A DNA stretch of 64,000 nucleotides from Mesorhizobium sp. Root157 (GCF_001427385.1 NZ_LMGJ01000012.1:419623-483622); one strand, 5' to 3'. Positions 42,332-55,063 are shown, counted from the stretch's first letter. Made by a program: numbers and translations. The notes: generated from the sequence alone by a model not told the origin.

Positions 42332-43984
42332 CTATCTGTCCGACACCTGCCAGCGTGGATTGATCCACGGCTCCTGGTTCGAAGCGGGAAGCGGCTGGCG
42401 TCCAAGGATATGGTCGGAGGCTTTTTCGCCGGTCATGATCGACGGCGCGTTGAGATTGCCGTTGGTGACACGCGGGAAGATCGAGGAATCCGCCACGCGC
42501 AGGCCCTTGACGCCGATGACGCGACATTCGGGATCGACAACGGCGGTTGGATCGTCCGCCCGCCCCATGCGGCAAGAACCGCAAGGGTGATAGGCGCTCT
42601 CGACATGCCGGCGGATGAAATCGTCCAACTGATCGTCCGACCGGATATTCGCACCGGGCGAGAGTTCCTGGCCGCGAAAGGGGTCGAAAGCAGCTTGTGC
42701 AAATATTTCTCGGGTCAGCCGGATGCAGTGTCGGAAATCTGCCCAGTCGTCCGCATGTGACATGTAGTTGAAGCGGATGACCGGCTTGTCGTTGGGGTCG
42801 GGTGAGCGCAGCATGATCGAGCCCCGCGACTTCGAACGCATCGGTCCGACATGGGCCTGGAAGCCGTGCGACTTGGCGACCGCCTTACCGTCATAGCGCA
42901 CGGCGGCGGGGATGAAGTGATACTGGATGTCGGGGTAGTCGACACCGGGTGCCGAGCGCAGGAAGGCGGCCGCCTCGAAATGATTGGTGGCGCCAAGCCC
43001 GGTCTTGAACAGTAGCCAGCGCGCTCCAATGAGCGCCTTTGAAAATGGGTTCAGGACCGAGTGCAGCGTGATCGGCTGGGTAGATTCCTGCTGGATGTAG
43101 AGTTCGAGGTGATCCTGCAGGTTCTGGCCGACCCCCGCCCGGTCCGCGACAACGGCAATACCGTGTTCCTGCAAGTGGGACGCTGGGCCTATGCCCGACT
43201 GCATCAGGATCTTGGGCGAATTGATCGAGGAGGCGGCGAGGATCACTTCACGCCTTGCTTTAACGATCTGAATTTGTCCGCGAGTTTCGATTTCCACGCC
43301 GGTGGCGCGTTGATTCTCTATCGTCACGCGCCGTGCGAAGCCCTTGACCAGACTCACATTTTGCCGCTTGAGCGCCGGCCGCAGATAAGCATTGGCTGCC
43401 GACCAGCGCCTGCCCTCACGGATCGTCTGTTCCATCGGCCCGAAGCCTTCCTGCTTGGAGCCGTTATAGTCACTGGTGAGTTCGAAACCGGCTTGCCGGC
43501 CGCTCTCGATGAAGGCGTTATAGAGCGGATTGGTGCGGGAGCCGCGTTGGACGTGTAGCGGCCCGTCTCTGCCGCGCCAGCCGTCCTCGCCGCCATCGCT
43601 GTCTTCCATGCGCTTGAAGTAGGGCAGGACATCGGCATAAGTCCAACCGGTGGCACCCTGTTCTGCCCAATGGTCGAAGTCGCGGGCGTGGCCGCGTACA
43701 TAGACCATGCCGTTGATAGAGGATGAGCCGCCAATGACCTTGCCGCGCGGCGTCGCGAGCACGCGGCCGCCGAGGTGAGGCTCTGGTTCGCTGGAAAAGC
43801 CCCAGTCATAAAGAGGGAGATTCATCGGGATGGATAGGGCCGATGGCATCTGAATCAGCGGCCCGGCATCCGTACCGCCATATTCGATGACGATCACCGA
43901 ATGCTTGCCGTCTTCCGACAGACGGTAAGCCATGGCCGAGCCGGCCGAACCGGAACCGATGATGACGAAATCCGCTTCAAGCAT
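42332..43984 (-). CDS. betA: Choline dehydrogenase
   Basis: A 550-residue FAD-dependent GMC oxidoreductase converting choline to betaine aldehyde. The N-terminal dinucleotide fold is [16 protein letters not shown] (GSGSAG at residues 10-15). [20 protein letters not shown], the catalytic [12 protein letters not shown] and the C-terminal [18 protein letters not shown] complete the family. It starts 2 nt after the betC stop, so the two are co-translated. Confidence 0.95.
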   Translation of the reverse strand: MLEADFVIIGSGSAGSAMAYRLSEDGKHSVIVIEYGGTDAGPLIQMPSALSIPMNLPLYDWGFSSEPEPHLGGRVLATPRGKVIGGSSSINGMVYVRGHARDFDHWAEQGATGWTYADVLPYFKRMEDSDGGEDGWRGRDGPLHVQRGSRTNPLYNAFIESGRQAGFELTSDYNGSKQEGFGPMEQTIREGRRWSAANAYLRPALKRQNVSLVKGFARRVTIENQRATGVEIETRGQIQIVKARREVILAASSINSPKILMQSGIGPASHLQEHGIAVVADRAGVGQNLQDHLELYIQQESTQPITLHSVLNPFSKALIGARWLLFKTGLGATNHFEAAAFLRSAPGVDYPDIQYHFIPAAVRYDGKAVAKSHGFQAHVGPMRSKSRGSIMLRSPDPNDKPVIRFNYMSHADDWADFRHCIRLTREIFAQAAFDPFRGQELSPGANIRSDDQLDDFIRRHVESAYHPCGSCRMGRADDPTAVVDPECRVIGVKGLRVADSSIFPRVTNGNLNAPSIMTGEKASDHILGRQPLPASNQEPWINPRWQVSDR

Positions 43985-43986
43985 GG

Positions 43987-45510
43987 TTACTCGCCTCTCG
44001 GAAAGCGTTTCTGCTCTTCGAGCACATTAAGGTCCATGTGGTTGCGCATGTAGCGCTCCGACGCTTTTTGCAGCGGCTGGAATTCCCACGGGTAATAGGC
44101 GCCGTTGCGCAGCGCTGGATAGACCACCCAGCGGCGGGCCTGGCTGGCGCGCACGGCGGCATCGAACGCCGCCAAGTCCCAGCACGCGCGAACCTTCTCC
44201 ATGAATGCGGCGACAAGAGCGGCATGGGCCGGGTCGGCCGCCAGGTTGGTCAGTTCGAGGGGATCGGATTCAAGATCAAACAGTTGCGGCGGGTCGATCT
44301 CGCAATGCACGAATTTGTAGCGGCCTTCGCGAATGCCGACCAGCGGCGCATGGGAACCCTCGGCGGCATACTCCATCAGCACCGGCTGGTGCGGCTTGCC
44401 TTCGGTCAGGGGCAGCAGCGACTGGCCGTCCGTCCATGGCGCGATGTCGGAGATATCGATGCCGGCGAGATCGCATAGCGTCGGGCAGACATCGAGGTTT
44501 GAGACGGGTGTGTCGACGCGGGCGGGGGAAACGCCCTTGCCGGCGATCATCAGCGGCACGCGCGCCGAGCCTTCAAGGAAGCTCATCTTGAACCACAGGC
44601 CACGTTCACCCAGCATGTCGCCGTGGTCTGAGCAGAACAGAATCACTGTATCGTCGAGCATGCGCGTACGCTCGAGCGTTGAGACGAGTTCGCCGACCTT
44701 GTCGTCGATATAGGAAATGTTGGCGAAATAGCCCCGGCGCGAACGGCGGACCTGCTCAGGCGTGATGTCGAAGCTGTCGTAGTCGCTGGCCTTGTAGAGC
44801 CGCTTCGAATGCGCGTCCTGTTCGGCGTAGGCAATGAAGCCGACCTCGGGTTCGAGAGCCGGGCAGTTTTCGTAGAGGTCCCAATATTGCCGCCGCGCCA
44901 CATAAGGGTCGTGCGGGTGGGTGAAGGAGACGGTCAGGCACCACGGGCGGCGGCCTGTATCGTCGGACTGGCGCGAAAGGTCGTAGAGTTTCTGGACGGC
45001 GTGGAAGGCGACTTCGTCGTCATATTCCATCTGGTTGGAAATTTCGGCAACGCCGGCACCGGTCACCGAGCCGAGATTGTGATACCACCAGTCGATCCGT
45101 TCGCCAGGCTTGCGATAGTCCGGTGTCCAGCCGAAGTCGGCCGGGTAGATGTCGGTGGTCAGCCGCTCCTCGAAGCCATGCAATTGGTCTGGCCCGACGA
45201 AGTGCATCTTGCCGGACAGGCAGGTCTGATAGCCTGCGGCGCGCAGATGATGGGCGTAAGTCGGGATTGAAGAGGCAAATTCGGCGGCGTTGTCGTAGAC
45301 GCCGGTGCGTGAAGGCAATTGCCCGCTCATGAACGAGGCGCGGCCCGGCGCACAGAGCGGGGAGGCGGTATAGTTGTTCCTGAATCGGACCGAACGGGCT
45401 GCGAGCGCTTTGAGATGCGGTGCATGCAGGAAGGCTGCCGGCCCGTCCGGAAACAGCGTGCCTGCAAGCTGGTCGACCATGACGATCAGGATGTGCGGTC
45501 GTTTGCTCAT
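43987..45510 (-). CDS. betC: Choline-sulfatase
   Basis: A 507-residue type I sulfatase splitting choline-O-sulfate to choline and sulfate. The sulfatase signature [22 protein letters not shown] (two parts) contains the cysteine at residue 53 that is converted to formylglycine, with metal ligands in VMVDQLAG and [13 protein letters not shown]. The C-terminal [23 protein letters not shown] stretch is typical of BetC. It overlaps the betI stop by 4 nt (ATGA). Together with betA and betB it allows choline-O-sulfate to serve as osmoprotectant and carbon or sulfur source. Confidence 0.95.
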   Translation of the reverse strand: MSKRPHILIVMVDQLAGTLFPDGPAAFLHAPHLKALAARSVRFRNNYTASPLCAPGRASFMSGQLPSRTGVYDNAAEFASSIPTYAHHLRAAGYQTCLSGKMHFVGPDQLHGFEERLTTDIYPADFGWTPDYRKPGERIDWWYHNLGSVTGAGVAEISNQMEYDDEVAFHAVQKLYDLSRQSDDTGRRPWCLTVSFTHPHDPYVARRQYWDLYENCPALEPEVGFIAYAEQDAHSKRLYKASDYDSFDITPEQVRRSRRGYFANISYIDDKVGELVSTLERTRMLDDTVILFCSDHGDMLGERGLWFKMSFLEGSARVPLMIAGKGVSPARVDTPVSNLDVCPTLCDLAGIDISDIAPWTDGQSLLPLTEGKPHQPVLMEYAAEGSHAPLVGIREGRYKFVHCEIDPPQLFDLESDPLELTNLAADPAHAALVAAFMEKVRACWDLAAFDAAVRASQARRWVVYPALRNGAYYPWEFQPLQKASERYMRNHMDLNVLEEQKRFPRGE

Positions 45511-46100
45511 CGGGCGCCCGCCTGCTGTGCCAGCTTGGCATCGACGTAGTCTTCGACCAGGCCACTGGCGCTGGCCGGGTTCGGAAGACCGTCGCGCAGG
45601 GCGCGGCGGATGTAGAGGCCATCGACCAGCGCCGCGATGGCTTCGGCCATGCGCTCGGCTTCCTCGCGAGGCATGAGTGGCACCAGCCCACTCATCAGGT
45701 TGGAGTGCAAGCGACGGGCATAGACGCCAAGCAGTCGACGCAACGGCAGGGAGTTCTGCGCCTCGACGTAGAAGGCCAGCCACGCATGGATGGTTTCCTC
45801 GCGGAATTGCCCGGCGTTGAAGTTGATGGCGATGATTGCGGAAATGCGCTCGCGGGCGGTGGTGGCCTTTCGCAGCGAAGCGACGCTGTCGCGGCCCAAA
45901 TCGGCAAGCAATTGTCGCATTGTGGCCTGCAACAACTCTTCCTTTGGCCCGAAATAGTGGTGTGCAAGCGCTGACGATACGCCTGCGCGGCCGGCGATTT
46001 CCGACACGGTGACATTCAGCGTGCCGCGCTCGCCGATCGCCGAGATGGTCGCGTCGATCAGCGCCCGGCGGCGCAGCGGTTCCATTCCGATCTTTGGCAT
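45507..46100 (-). CDS. betI: TetR-family repressor BetI
   Basis: A 197-residue regulator. The N-terminal TetR helix-turn-helix (about residues 8-55) reads [17 protein letters not shown] then [25 protein letters not shown], very close to the conserved BetI pattern beginning MPKIGMEP. BetI normally represses the bet genes until choline appears. ATG at 46100 follows GGGAGTGAAG. It heads the operon and a TetR-like palindrome is just upstream. The gene order I-C-A-B differs from the I-C-B-A reported for S. meliloti. Confidence 0.93.
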   Translation of the reverse strand: MPKIGMEPLRRRALIDATISAIGERGTLNVTVSEIAGRAGVSSALAHHYFGPKEELLQATMRQLLADLGRDSVASLRKATTARERISAIIAINFNAGQFREETIHAWLAFYVEAQNSLPLRRLLGVYARRLHSNLMSGLVPLMPREEAERMAEAIAALVDGLYIRRALRDGLPNPASASGLVEDYVDAKLAQQAGAR

Positions 46101-46131
46101 TTGCTTCACTCCCATAGTCAGGTTATTTTTA

Positions 46132-46145
46132 ATTGACTGGTCAAT
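46132..46145. promoter_or_regulatory. Probable BetI operator
   Basis: attgactggtcaat is a perfect 6-bp inverted repeat with a 2-nt centre, in an AT-rich stretch 32 nt upstream of betI and 132 nt upstream of the divergent thiolase gene. A dyad of this kind is what a TetR-family repressor such as BetI would use. Assignment to BetI is by position. Confidence 0.65.
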
Positions 46146-46276
46146 CAATAAAAATCTGATGAACCAGCTCCGAAAGGATGCAGACTCCGCTTTACGGGAT
46201 GGCGCGGGACGTTCATTTTGGCGCCCATGGAGTGCCGTCGGCCGATCACGCGGCCTGGACGGAAAGGAGCTTACCC

Positions 46277-47443
46277 ATGACTGCATGCATCGTCGGCTGG
46301 GCGCATTCGCGTTTCGGCAAGCTGGAAGGCGAAACGCTGGAAAGCCTCATCACCAAGGTTGCCGCTGAGGCATTGGATCACGCAGGCATCGGTCCCGATG
46401 ACGTGGACGAAATCGTGCTTGGTCATTTTAACGCTGGCTTCTCTGCGCAGGATTTCACCGCGAGCCTGGTTCTGCAGACGGATGCTCTGCTTCGCTTCAA
46501 ACCGGCAACGCGCGTCGAGAACGCCTGCGCCACCGGGTCGGCAGCGGTACGGCAAGGCATCCGCGCCATCGATGCCAATGCGGCACGCATCGTGCTGGTG
46601 GTGGGCGCCGAGCAAATGACGACGACGCCCGGCCCCGAGATCGGTAAAAACCTGCTTCGCGCGTCCTATTTGCCTGAGGATGGTGACACCCCTGCAGGTT
46701 TCGCCGGGGTGTTCGGAAAGATCGCGCACGCTTATTTCCAGCGTCATGGCGACCAGTCTGACGCGCTGGCGACGATTGCCGCCAAGAACCACAAGAACGG
46801 CGTCGACAATCCCTACGCCCAGTTGCGCAAGGATTTCGGCTATGAGTTCTGTCGGCATGAAAGCGAGAAGAACCCATTCGTGGCTGGACCATTGAAGCGC
46901 ACCGATTGCTCGCTGGTGTCCGATGGCGCGGCGGCATTGGTGTTGACCGATTCCACGACGGCATTGAAGATGCGCCGGGCCGTGGCTTTCCGGGCCAACG
47001 AGCATGTGCAGGATTTCCTGCCGATGTCGAAGCGCGACATCCTTTTGTTCGAGGGTTGCGAGGAAGCTTGGGGCCGGGCATTGAACAAGGCTGGCGTGAC
47101 GCTTGAGGATCTGTCTTTCGTCGAAACGCACGACTGCTTCACCATCGCCGAATTGATCGAATACGAGGCGATGGGGCTGGCCAAGCGCGGCGAAGGCGCA
47201 AGGGTAGCGCTGAGCGGCGAGACAGCCAAGGGGGGACGCTTGCCGGTCAACCCGTCCGGAGGACTCAAATCCAAGGGGCATCCAATCGGGGCCACCGGAG
47301 TATCGATGCATGTGCTGACTGCCATGCAATTGACCGGTGAAGCGGGCGGCATACAGGTGCCCAATGCCAAGCTGGGCGGTATCTTCAATATGGGTGGCGC
47401 TGCGGTCGCCAACTACGTGTCGATCCTCGACCGTATTCGATAA
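46277..47443 (+). CDS. Thiolase-family acetyl-CoA acetyltransferase
   Basis: A 388-residue thiolase-like enzyme (SCP2/acetyltransferase subgroup). The nucleophile cysteine is in [11 protein letters not shown] at about residue 84. Downstream [19 protein letters not shown] and the [14 protein letters not shown] loop carry the other active-site residues. Such proteins condense or cleave acyl-CoAs; the precise substrate is unknown. ATG at 46277 follows AAAGGAGC. It is divergent from betI and shares its regulatory region, so BetI-linked control is conceivable. The asparaginase gene follows 23 nt later. Confidence 0.85.
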   Translation: MTACIVGWAHSRFGKLEGETLESLITKVAAEALDHAGIGPDDVDEIVLGHFNAGFSAQDFTASLVLQTDALLRFKPATRVENACATGSAAVRQGIRAIDANAARIVLVVGAEQMTTTPGPEIGKNLLRASYLPEDGDTPAGFAGVFGKIAHAYFQRHGDQSDALATIAAKNHKNGVDNPYAQLRKDFGYEFCRHESEKNPFVAGPLKRTDCSLVSDGAAALVLTDSTTALKMRRAVAFRANEHVQDFLPMSKRDILLFEGCEEAWGRALNKAGVTLEDLSFVETHDCFTIAELIEYEAMGLAKRGEGARVALSGETAKGGRLPVNPSGGLKSKGHPIGATGVSMHVLTAMQLTGEAGGIQVPNAKLGGIFNMGGAAVANYVSILDRIR

Positions 47444-47466
47444 GGCACGACGAGGGTCCTGACATC

Positions 47467-48471
47467 ATGACAAATCCAGTTCTGGTTGACGTGCTGCGTG
47501 GCGCGGTGGTGGAAAGCGCGCATCGCGGCGCGGTTGCCGTATTCGATGCGGACGGCAAGGCGGTTTGGGAAATCGGCGATACGCACAGGCCGGTTTTCCC
47601 TCGCTCGGCGGTCAAGGCAATCCAGGCATTGCCACTAGTAGAGAGCGGTGCGGCTGATGCCTATAGCTTCGGTGACAAGGAACTGGCGCTGGCCTGTGCG
47701 TCACATTCCGGCGAGCCTGCTCATACCGAACTGGCGCGTACCATGTTGGCCAAGGCAGGACTGGACGAAAGCGCCTTGGAGTGTGGCACCCACTGGCCTT
47801 CGGATCAGGATGCCACGGTTGCTCTGGCGAGAACCGGCGGTGTGCCGAACGCCTTGCACAACAATTGTTCGGGCAAGCATGCGGGCTTCGTTTGCACTTG
47901 CTGCCACTCCGGCATCGATCACCACGGCTATGTCAAGGCCCAGCATGGCATGCAGGAGATGATCCGCGAGGCCATGGAGACGGTGACCGGCGCTGCCCAC
48001 GATGTCGATCACCGTGGCACCGACGGTTGCTCCATTCCGACCTATGCGGTGCCATTGCGCAATTTCGCCATCGGATTTGCGAAGATGGTGTCCGGAAAGG
48101 GGCTGGGCCCTATTCGCGCCAAGGCGGCGCAGAGGCTGCTTTCGGCCTGCATGGCCGAACCGTTTCTCGTTTCCGGAACCGACCGCGCGGACCTGAAGCT
48201 GATGCAGGCATCTCCTGGCCGCATCTTCGTCAAGGTGGGAGCGGAAGGCGTCTACTGCGCGGCACTGCCCGAACTTGGCTTCGGCATAGCGCTGAAATGC
48301 GACGGCGGAACCGGCCGTGCCGCCGAAGTGATGATTGCTGCCGTTCTGGCAAGACTTCTGCAGTCGGATCGGGAACTGTCGGTCGAACTCCTTCGGCAGG
48401 CCAATCCGCCGATCAAGAGTAGGGTGGGCGCGGAAGTGGGCGCATTGCGACCCGCCGAGGCACTGCGATAG
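47467..48471 (+). CDS. Asparaginase, Rhizobium etli (ReAV) type
   Basis: A 334-residue class 3 asparaginase hydrolysing L-asparagine to aspartate and ammonia. It matches the R. etli-type family (asparaginase_II), not the E. coli fold. The nucleophile region RSAVKAIQ has Ser47 and Lys50; NNCSGKHAGF has Cys134 and Lys137; and DGCSIP has Cys188, the residues corresponding to the zinc-binding Cys/Lys/Cys set described for ReAV. The length is as expected. It is 23 nt downstream of the thiolase gene on the same strand, so they may be co-transcribed. Confidence 0.92.
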   Translation: MTNPVLVDVLRGAVVESAHRGAVAVFDADGKAVWEIGDTHRPVFPRSAVKAIQALPLVESGAADAYSFGDKELALACASHSGEPAHTELARTMLAKAGLDESALECGTHWPSDQDATVALARTGGVPNALHNNCSGKHAGFVCTCCHSGIDHHGYVKAQHGMQEMIREAMETVTGAAHDVDHRGTDGCSIPTYAVPLRNFAIGFAKMVSGKGLGPIRAKAAQRLLSACMAEPFLVSGTDRADLKLMQASPGRIFVKVGAEGVYCAALPELGFGIALKCDGGTGRAAEVMIAAVLARLLQSDRELSVELLRQANPPIKSRVGAEVGALRPAEALR

Positions 48472-48568
48472 GCCGATTTGTGGCCGTTGGAGCGGCTGGC
48501 TTGCCCTGTCGATGTTGTCTTTGGCGAGGTAGCTTGTGAAGCCGGCCCGCCGCGCCTAAGTTTGCCAT

Positions 48569-49036
48569 ATGAGCAGGGCCTTCACGCGCGAAGAAGACAG
48601 TGAGAATGCCATTGCGGGCATCGGTGAGCGGCCGGTAAGCCCGCACCGCAATCTCGTCACGCCAAACGGCCTCGCCTTGATCGAAGTCGAACTGCTTCGC
48701 TTGCGCGAGGAACTGGGCAAGGCGGAAACTGAGGCCGACCGCGAACGCACGGCGCTGGTTTCGCGCGACCTGCGCTATTGGACAGCCCGGCGTGAGAGTG
48801 CCGAAGTGTCGACACCCGAGGCGGATAGCGATGTCGTGCGTTTCGGCATGTCCGTCTCTCTGGAGGGCGAGGACGGCGGCGCGGTCAACTGGAAAATCGT
48901 TGGCGAGGATGAAGCCGATCCTTCAAGCGGCTCTATTTCGCACGTTTCGCCGATGGCGCGCGCCTTGTTCGGCAAGAAGGTCGGGGACGTTGTGACCGTC
49001 AATGGCAAGGAATGGGAAATCGTCGGGCTGGGATAG
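48569..49036 (+). CDS. GreA/GreB-family transcript-cleavage-like factor
   Basis: A 155-residue protein with a Gre-like layout. The N-terminal half is helical and charged (LALIEVELLRLREELGKAE, probable coiled coil). The C-terminal FKBP-like domain includes VRFGMSVSLEGEDG, WKIVGEDEADPSSGSISHVSPMARALFG (two parts) and KKVGDVVTV. The second half matches the GreA_GreB C-terminal domain well. The coiled coil is shorter than in true GreA, so it may be a Gre/Rnk-type paralogue binding RNA polymerase rather than a cleavage factor. Confidence 0.8.
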   Translation: MSRAFTREEDSENAIAGIGERPVSPHRNLVTPNGLALIEVELLRLREELGKAETEADRERTALVSRDLRYWTARRESAEVSTPEADSDVVRFGMSVSLEGEDGGAVNWKIVGEDEADPSSGSISHVSPMARALFGKKVGDVVTVNGKEWEIVGLG

Positions 49037-49047
49037 ACAGACGCTCT

Positions 49048-49437
49048 CTATTCATTGACTCGTTCTGTATGGTCTCGGAAAAAGGCCGCCGCGCCCGACT
49101 CATCGATTTCGCCTGCGGCGACGCCCATTGTGAATTCGTAGAGCATTCCGTTGTCCGCAGTAAGCGCGTAGCCGTTGACGATCAGGAAGGCGCCAGACGC
49201 CACGATGGCGGTGCGCTTGTTGCCGTCCACGAAAGTAAGATTGCGGGCTATGCCGAATACATAAGCGGCTGCAAGTTCGTAGATCGAAGACTTGCCGTGG
49301 GTCACCTTGTTTTCTGCTCGCGCAAGGGCCGACTCGAGAGCATTTTCGTCCCTCAATCCCTGCGCTCCGCCGTGCTTGCGCAACTGTTCCGCGTGGATGG
49401 CCTCGACAGCGCGACGGCTCAGAAATTCCCAGTTCAT
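49048..49437 (-). CDS. Doc-type toxin with altered Fic motif
   Basis: A 129-residue Fic/Doc-fold protein (death-on-curing family). The phosphate-anchor region reads FGIARNLTFVDGNKRTA at about residues 61-77. Family members normally have HPF where this has Leu67-Thr68-Phe69, so the histidine required for Doc activity is replaced while D71, G72, N73, K74 and R75 remain. The CTT and ACT codons are each one base from CAT and CCT. The toxin is therefore probably weakened or inactive, or has changed chemistry. It overlaps the antitoxin stop by 4 nt in the usual antitoxin-toxin order. Confidence 0.85.
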   Translation of the reverse strand: MNWEFLSRRAVEAIHAEQLRKHGGAQGLRDENALESALARAENKVTHGKSSIYELAAAYVFGIARNLTFVDGNKRTAIVASGAFLIVNGYALTADNGMLYEFTMGVAAGEIDESGAAAFFRDHTERVNE

Positions 49438-49655
49438 TTTGCGAGTTTCTGAAGCGCAACCTTGTACTTATCCATGACTTCGCGGGCTGCCTTCATCTGG
49501 CGTTCAAAACTGTCATCCACAGGCTCAAGGGTGAAGCCCTTAGCCGTTTCGATGATGGAGAGTTGATCTCCAGCCTTGATGTTGAGGCGATCAAGAACCT
49601 CTTTCGGCAAGATAACGCCTTCCGAATTGCCGATCTTGCGAATGGTCGTGTTCAT
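49434..49655 (-). CDS. AbrB/MazE-type antitoxin
   Basis: 73 residues. The N-terminal SpoVT-AbrB swapped-hairpin DNA-binding domain reads IRKIGNSEGVILPKEVLDRL. The C-terminal tail (SFERQMKAAREVMDKYK) is helical and would wrap the partner toxin. It precedes doc with ATGA-type overlap, the standard layout of Phd/AbrB-Doc modules. Palindromic TAACGT boxes lie just upstream for likely autoregulation. Confidence 0.9.
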   Translation of the reverse strand: MNTTIRKIGNSEGVILPKEVLDRLNIKAGDQLSIIETAKGFTLEPVDDSFERQMKAAREVMDKYKVALQKLAK

Positions 49656-49670
49656 GAAAAACTCGTTACA

Positions 49671-49718
49671 ACGTTAATTATAACGTGGAGTGTTTATGTT
49701 GCAACAGAGATTATAACG

Positions 49719-49721
<3 letters not shown>
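49671..49721. promoter_or_regulatory. Paired TAACGT boxes, probable antitoxin operator
   Basis: acgttaattataacgt (49671-49686) has perfect 6-bp inverted arms around a 4-nt centre. A second palindrome, taacgtta, is at 49714-49721, the last three bases of which form the stop codon of the methylmalonyl-CoA mutase gene. The boxes lie 15 and 58 nt upstream of the antitoxin start. Binding by the AbrB-type antitoxin is inferred. Confidence 0.65.
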
Positions 49722-51842
<2,121 letters not shown>

Positions 51843-51846
51843 GCTG

Positions 51847-53268
51847 TTATGCCTCGATCTCTTGATCGATACGGGTAGGAGCAAGCGCGTCGCAAAAGAC
51901 GACGCCGTCCGAGGGCGTGGGCCGTTGCGTGGCGGCGAGTGTTTCGACGAGCCGCTCCAATTTTGCGGGATAGAGCGTGGTGCCGACGATTTTGCGATTG
52001 CCGGCCCTGTATGCCTTGGCGCGTTCGGTCGCGGATGCCTTCACCCTGGCCTGGATATGACCCGCCTTGAGGCTGGCCAGTACGCCACCTTCCGATTCGA
52101 TACGCTGAAATTCCACCCAGGCCGCATCGCACAGGCTTTCGGTAAGGGCCTCGACGCCACCCGATCCCCTTGCCGGATCGAGGACGTGGTCGATGTGGCT
52201 TTCGCGCATCATGACCAACTGGGTGTTGCGGGCGACGCGGCGGGCAAAGCCGCCCGGTAAACCATGGGCAATGGTATGCGGCAGGATCGAGATCGAATCA
52301 GCACCTCCCACCGCTGCCGCAAAGCAGGCAATGGTGTTGCGCAGGATGTTCGTCTCCGTATCCAGGCGGCTGATCATGCGCATTGACGTTTCGGCATGGA
52401 CGACTGCCGGTGAGGCCGGAATGGAGCAGGCCTCCTGGATGCGCGCCCACAGTCGCCTCAAGGCCCTGATCTTGGCCATGGACACGAATTGGTTCTGGTC
52501 GACGCTGAGAGCGAAGCCGATATGCGGCGCGGCATAGACAAGCGCCTGCCGGGCCTCCTCGAACAGCTTCAGATGCGAGACGGCGGATGCCAGCATGACA
52601 CCCAGTTCCTGCGCTTCGGTGGCACCGGCATTGTGCAGCACCCGACCGTCCGCTTCGAGCAAGACACCCGGCACGTCCATGGCAAAGAAATGCGCCAGCG
52701 ATTGCGGCATTGAGGCTTGCAGCGCCTCAAGCGACATGCGCAAGCGTCCGGTTCCGGCAAAGGTGGCGGCAGGGTCGATGCCGAAGGAAAGACTGAGCTT
52801 GGCAGGATCGACCTTGGCCTGCGAAATCAGGGTGACGAGCCAATCGGCCATCGCCCGGCTGGCCGGATGAACGTCGATCCGCACATGGACGTCATTGAGT
52901 GAGACGCCGTCCAGCACGCGCTCGAGGGTCCGCGGCTCGCTTGGCAGGCCATAGCCGAATGCGTTGGGAGCACCTTCGAACACCAAGGCCAGGCCGGTCG
53001 CACCCTGCGCGATATCGTCCGCGATCTGTGTCCTTGCCCGTTCGATGTCGGGGTCGTCCACGCGCTGGCAGATGGTCCAGGGCCGGGCAGGCCTGGCGCG
53101 AACACTTGCCTCGGTGTTGGCGTGGCGTTCGTAAAGCGGGTCTATGCGCAAGCCGTCGTCGGTGTGCGAAACCAGCGTTTCCTCGAACGAAGCTCCGGCG
53201 AGCGCCTTTTCAGCGAGCGTCAGCCACCGCTTCTTCTGCACGTCGTGGCTTTCTGATTTTTCGGTCAA
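51847..53268 (-). CDS. Methylmalonyl-CoA mutase, small (beta) subunit
   Basis: 473 residues resembling the mutase barrel ([41 protein letters not shown] in two parts, [20 protein letters not shown]) but lacking the C-terminal cobalamin-binding domain. It therefore forms the non-catalytic partner (MutA-like) of the heterodimeric enzyme. TTG at 53268 is the only plausible start: there is no ATG or GTG near the conserved beginning, and GGAGG is 11 nt upstream. It is translated just before the catalytic chain, and is divergent from the DUF853 ATPase gene. Confidence 0.9.
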   Translation of the reverse strand: MTEKSESHDVQKKRWLTLAEKALAGASFEETLVSHTDDGLRIDPLYERHANTEASVRARPARPWTICQRVDDPDIERARTQIADDIAQGATGLALVFEGAPNAFGYGLPSEPRTLERVLDGVSLNDVHVRIDVHPASRAMADWLVTLISQAKVDPAKLSLSFGIDPAATFAGTGRLRMSLEALQASMPQSLAHFFAMDVPGVLLEADGRVLHNAGATEAQELGVMLASAVSHLKLFEEARQALVYAAPHIGFALSVDQNQFVSMAKIRALRRLWARIQEACSIPASPAVVHAETSMRMISRLDTETNILRNTIACFAAAVGGADSISILPHTIAHGLPGGFARRVARNTQLVMMRESHIDHVLDPARGSGGVEALTESLCDAAWVEFQRIESEGGVLASLKAGHIQARVKASATERAKAYRAGNRKIVGTTLYPAKLERLVETLAATQRPTPSDGVVFCDALAPTRIDQEIEA

Positions 53269-53473
53269 GGCTCCGGCGCCCTCCGCTGAATTTGATTGCC
53301 GGCCGCATCAGCCTGGAATGCTTCACTCTACGGTTCCTGTGTCTGTACCGCAATGCAACAGATGTCTGAGGCGGACGAACTTGCGCCTTTGATTTTCGCC
53401 AGTGCCTCACTATACCTGCACAAATGGCTTGGTACGCGAAGTTGGACACATCGGGTTTGCGGAGATTTACATA

Positions 53474-55018
53474 ATGGCCGACAACGAAAGCATTTTCCTG
53501 GGCGCCAGCCGCAAGCCGGACGATAGCTACCAGAGGCCCGAGTCGTTGCTTTTGCAATATGGCAACCGGCACGGGCTGGTAACCGGCGCAACGGGTACCG
53601 GCAAGACGGTGAGCCTTCAGATCATGGCGGAAGGCTTCTCCAATGCCGGGGTGCCGGTATTTTGTGCCGACGTGAAGGGGGACCTTTCCGGCATTGCCAT
53701 GATCGGCGAGGCCAAGGATTTTCTTCTCAAGCGAGCCGAGCAGATCAAGCTCGACCCTTACGAATTCCAGGAATTCCCGGTCATTTTCTGGGATCTGTTC
53801 GGCGAACAGGGGCACCCCATTCGCGCGACCGTTTCGGAAATGGGGCCGCTGCTGCTTTCACGCCTGATGAACCTGACGGAAGCGCAGGAAGGCGTGATGA
53901 ACATCGCCTTCCGCATCGCCGACGAAGAAGGCCTGCTTCTGCTGGACATGAAGGACTTGCAGGCGCTGCTTGCCAACATTGCCGAACGTGCCGATGAGAT
54001 CGGCGCCCGTTACGGCAACGTCACCAAGCCGTCGGTCGGTGCGATCCAGAGATCGCTGCTTGTTCTGGAACAGCAGGGCGGCAAGAACTTTTTCGGCGAG
54101 CCGGCCCTGCGCATCGCCGACCTGATGCGTACGACCCGCGACGGGCGAGGCGCCATCAACGTGCTTGCGGCCGACAAGCTGATGATGAATCCGCGGCTTT
54201 ATGCGACCTTCCTGCTTTGGCTGATGTCGGAACTGTTCGAGGTGCTGCCCGAGGTAGGCGACCCGGACAAACCCAAGCTGGTGTTCTTCTTCGATGAAGC
54301 GCATTTGCTGTTCGACGATGCGCCGAAAGCGCTGGTCGATCGCGTCGAGCAGGTCGTGCGCCTGATCCGCTCCAAGGGCGTCGGCGTCTATTTCGTCACG
54401 CAAAACCCATTGGATGTGCCCGAAACCGTGCTGGCGCAGCTCGGCAACCGCGTCCAGCACGCCTTGCGCGCCTATACCCCGCGTGAGCAGAAGGCGGTCA
54501 GGACCGCTGCCGATACCTTCCGGCCGAACCCGGACTTCGACTGCGCAACGGTGATCACGCAACTCGGAACAGGCGAGGCGCTCGTCTCGACGCTGGAAGC
54601 CAAGGGCGTTCCCTCGATGGTTCAGCGGACGCTGATCCGCCCGCCGTCCTCGCGCCTCGGACCGATCACCCCGGAAGAGCGGCGCAAGCTGGTCGCCGCA
54701 AGTCCGGTCGCCGGCCAGTACGACGAGGCGGTGGATCGGGAATCCGCCTTCGAAATGCTGCAAAAGAAGGCGGTCGAAGCACAAGCGGCGCAGCAGCAAT
54801 CCGAGCAGGAGGGCGGCTCGCGCTGGACCCTTCCGGATTTTGGCAACGGCGGCGCTTCGCCGGAACGCAGCACGGGACGCCGGGCACCGGCGCCGCGTGC
54901 TTCCAACCGGCAGACCGTGGCGGAGGCGGCCATCAAGTCCGTGGTCAGGTCGGTGGGATCTTCAGTCGGCCGCGCGATCGTTCGCGGTATCCTGGGGAGC
55001 CTGTCAAGAGGCCGATAA
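53474..55018 (+). CDS. HerA-like ATPase of DUF853 family (YjgR-like)
   Basis: A 514-residue AAA/FtsK-HerA-superfamily ATPase. Walker A GATGTGKT is near residue 40, followed by a DVKGDLSG segment. Walker B is [15 protein letters not shown], and a C-terminal arginine-rich region carries [22 protein letters not shown] (two parts). The final ~70 residues are Gln/Ser/Arg-rich and end in glycine/arginine helices. The family is conserved but its job is not established; DNA or membrane-linked motor activity is inferred. ATG at 53474 has GGAG upstream. Confidence 0.9.
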   Translation: MADNESIFLGASRKPDDSYQRPESLLLQYGNRHGLVTGATGTGKTVSLQIMAEGFSNAGVPVFCADVKGDLSGIAMIGEAKDFLLKRAEQIKLDPYEFQEFPVIFWDLFGEQGHPIRATVSEMGPLLLSRLMNLTEAQEGVMNIAFRIADEEGLLLLDMKDLQALLANIAERADEIGARYGNVTKPSVGAIQRSLLVLEQQGGKNFFGEPALRIADLMRTTRDGRGAINVLAADKLMMNPRLYATFLLWLMSELFEVLPEVGDPDKPKLVFFFDEAHLLFDDAPKALVDRVEQVVRLIRSKGVGVYFVTQNPLDVPETVLAQLGNRVQHALRAYTPREQKAVRTAADTFRPNPDFDCATVITQLGTGEALVSTLEAKGVPSMVQRTLIRPPSSRLGPITPEERRKLVAASPVAGQYDEAVDRESAFEMLQKKAVEAQAAQQQSEQEGGSRWTLPDFGNGGASPERSTGRRAPAPRASNRQTVAEAAIKSVVRSVGSSVGRAIVRGILGSLSRGR

Positions 55019-55047
55019 GTTTCGAGGCTCCTGGCGCGCCTCGAAAC
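55019..55047. terminator. Hairpin between convergent DUF853 and L,D-transpeptidase genes
   Basis: gtttcgagg (55019-55027) and cctcgaaac (55039-55047) form a perfect 9-bp stem in the 45-nt gap between two convergent genes. This is the position of a bidirectional terminator, although there is no strong T-run on either side. Confidence 0.5.
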
Positions 55048-55063
55048 CAAAGCAACCAAAAGT

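Noticed and set aside
49012-49452. 146-codon plus-strand frame opposite doc
   Set aside because: It is antisense to a clear Fic/Doc gene with antitoxin partner.
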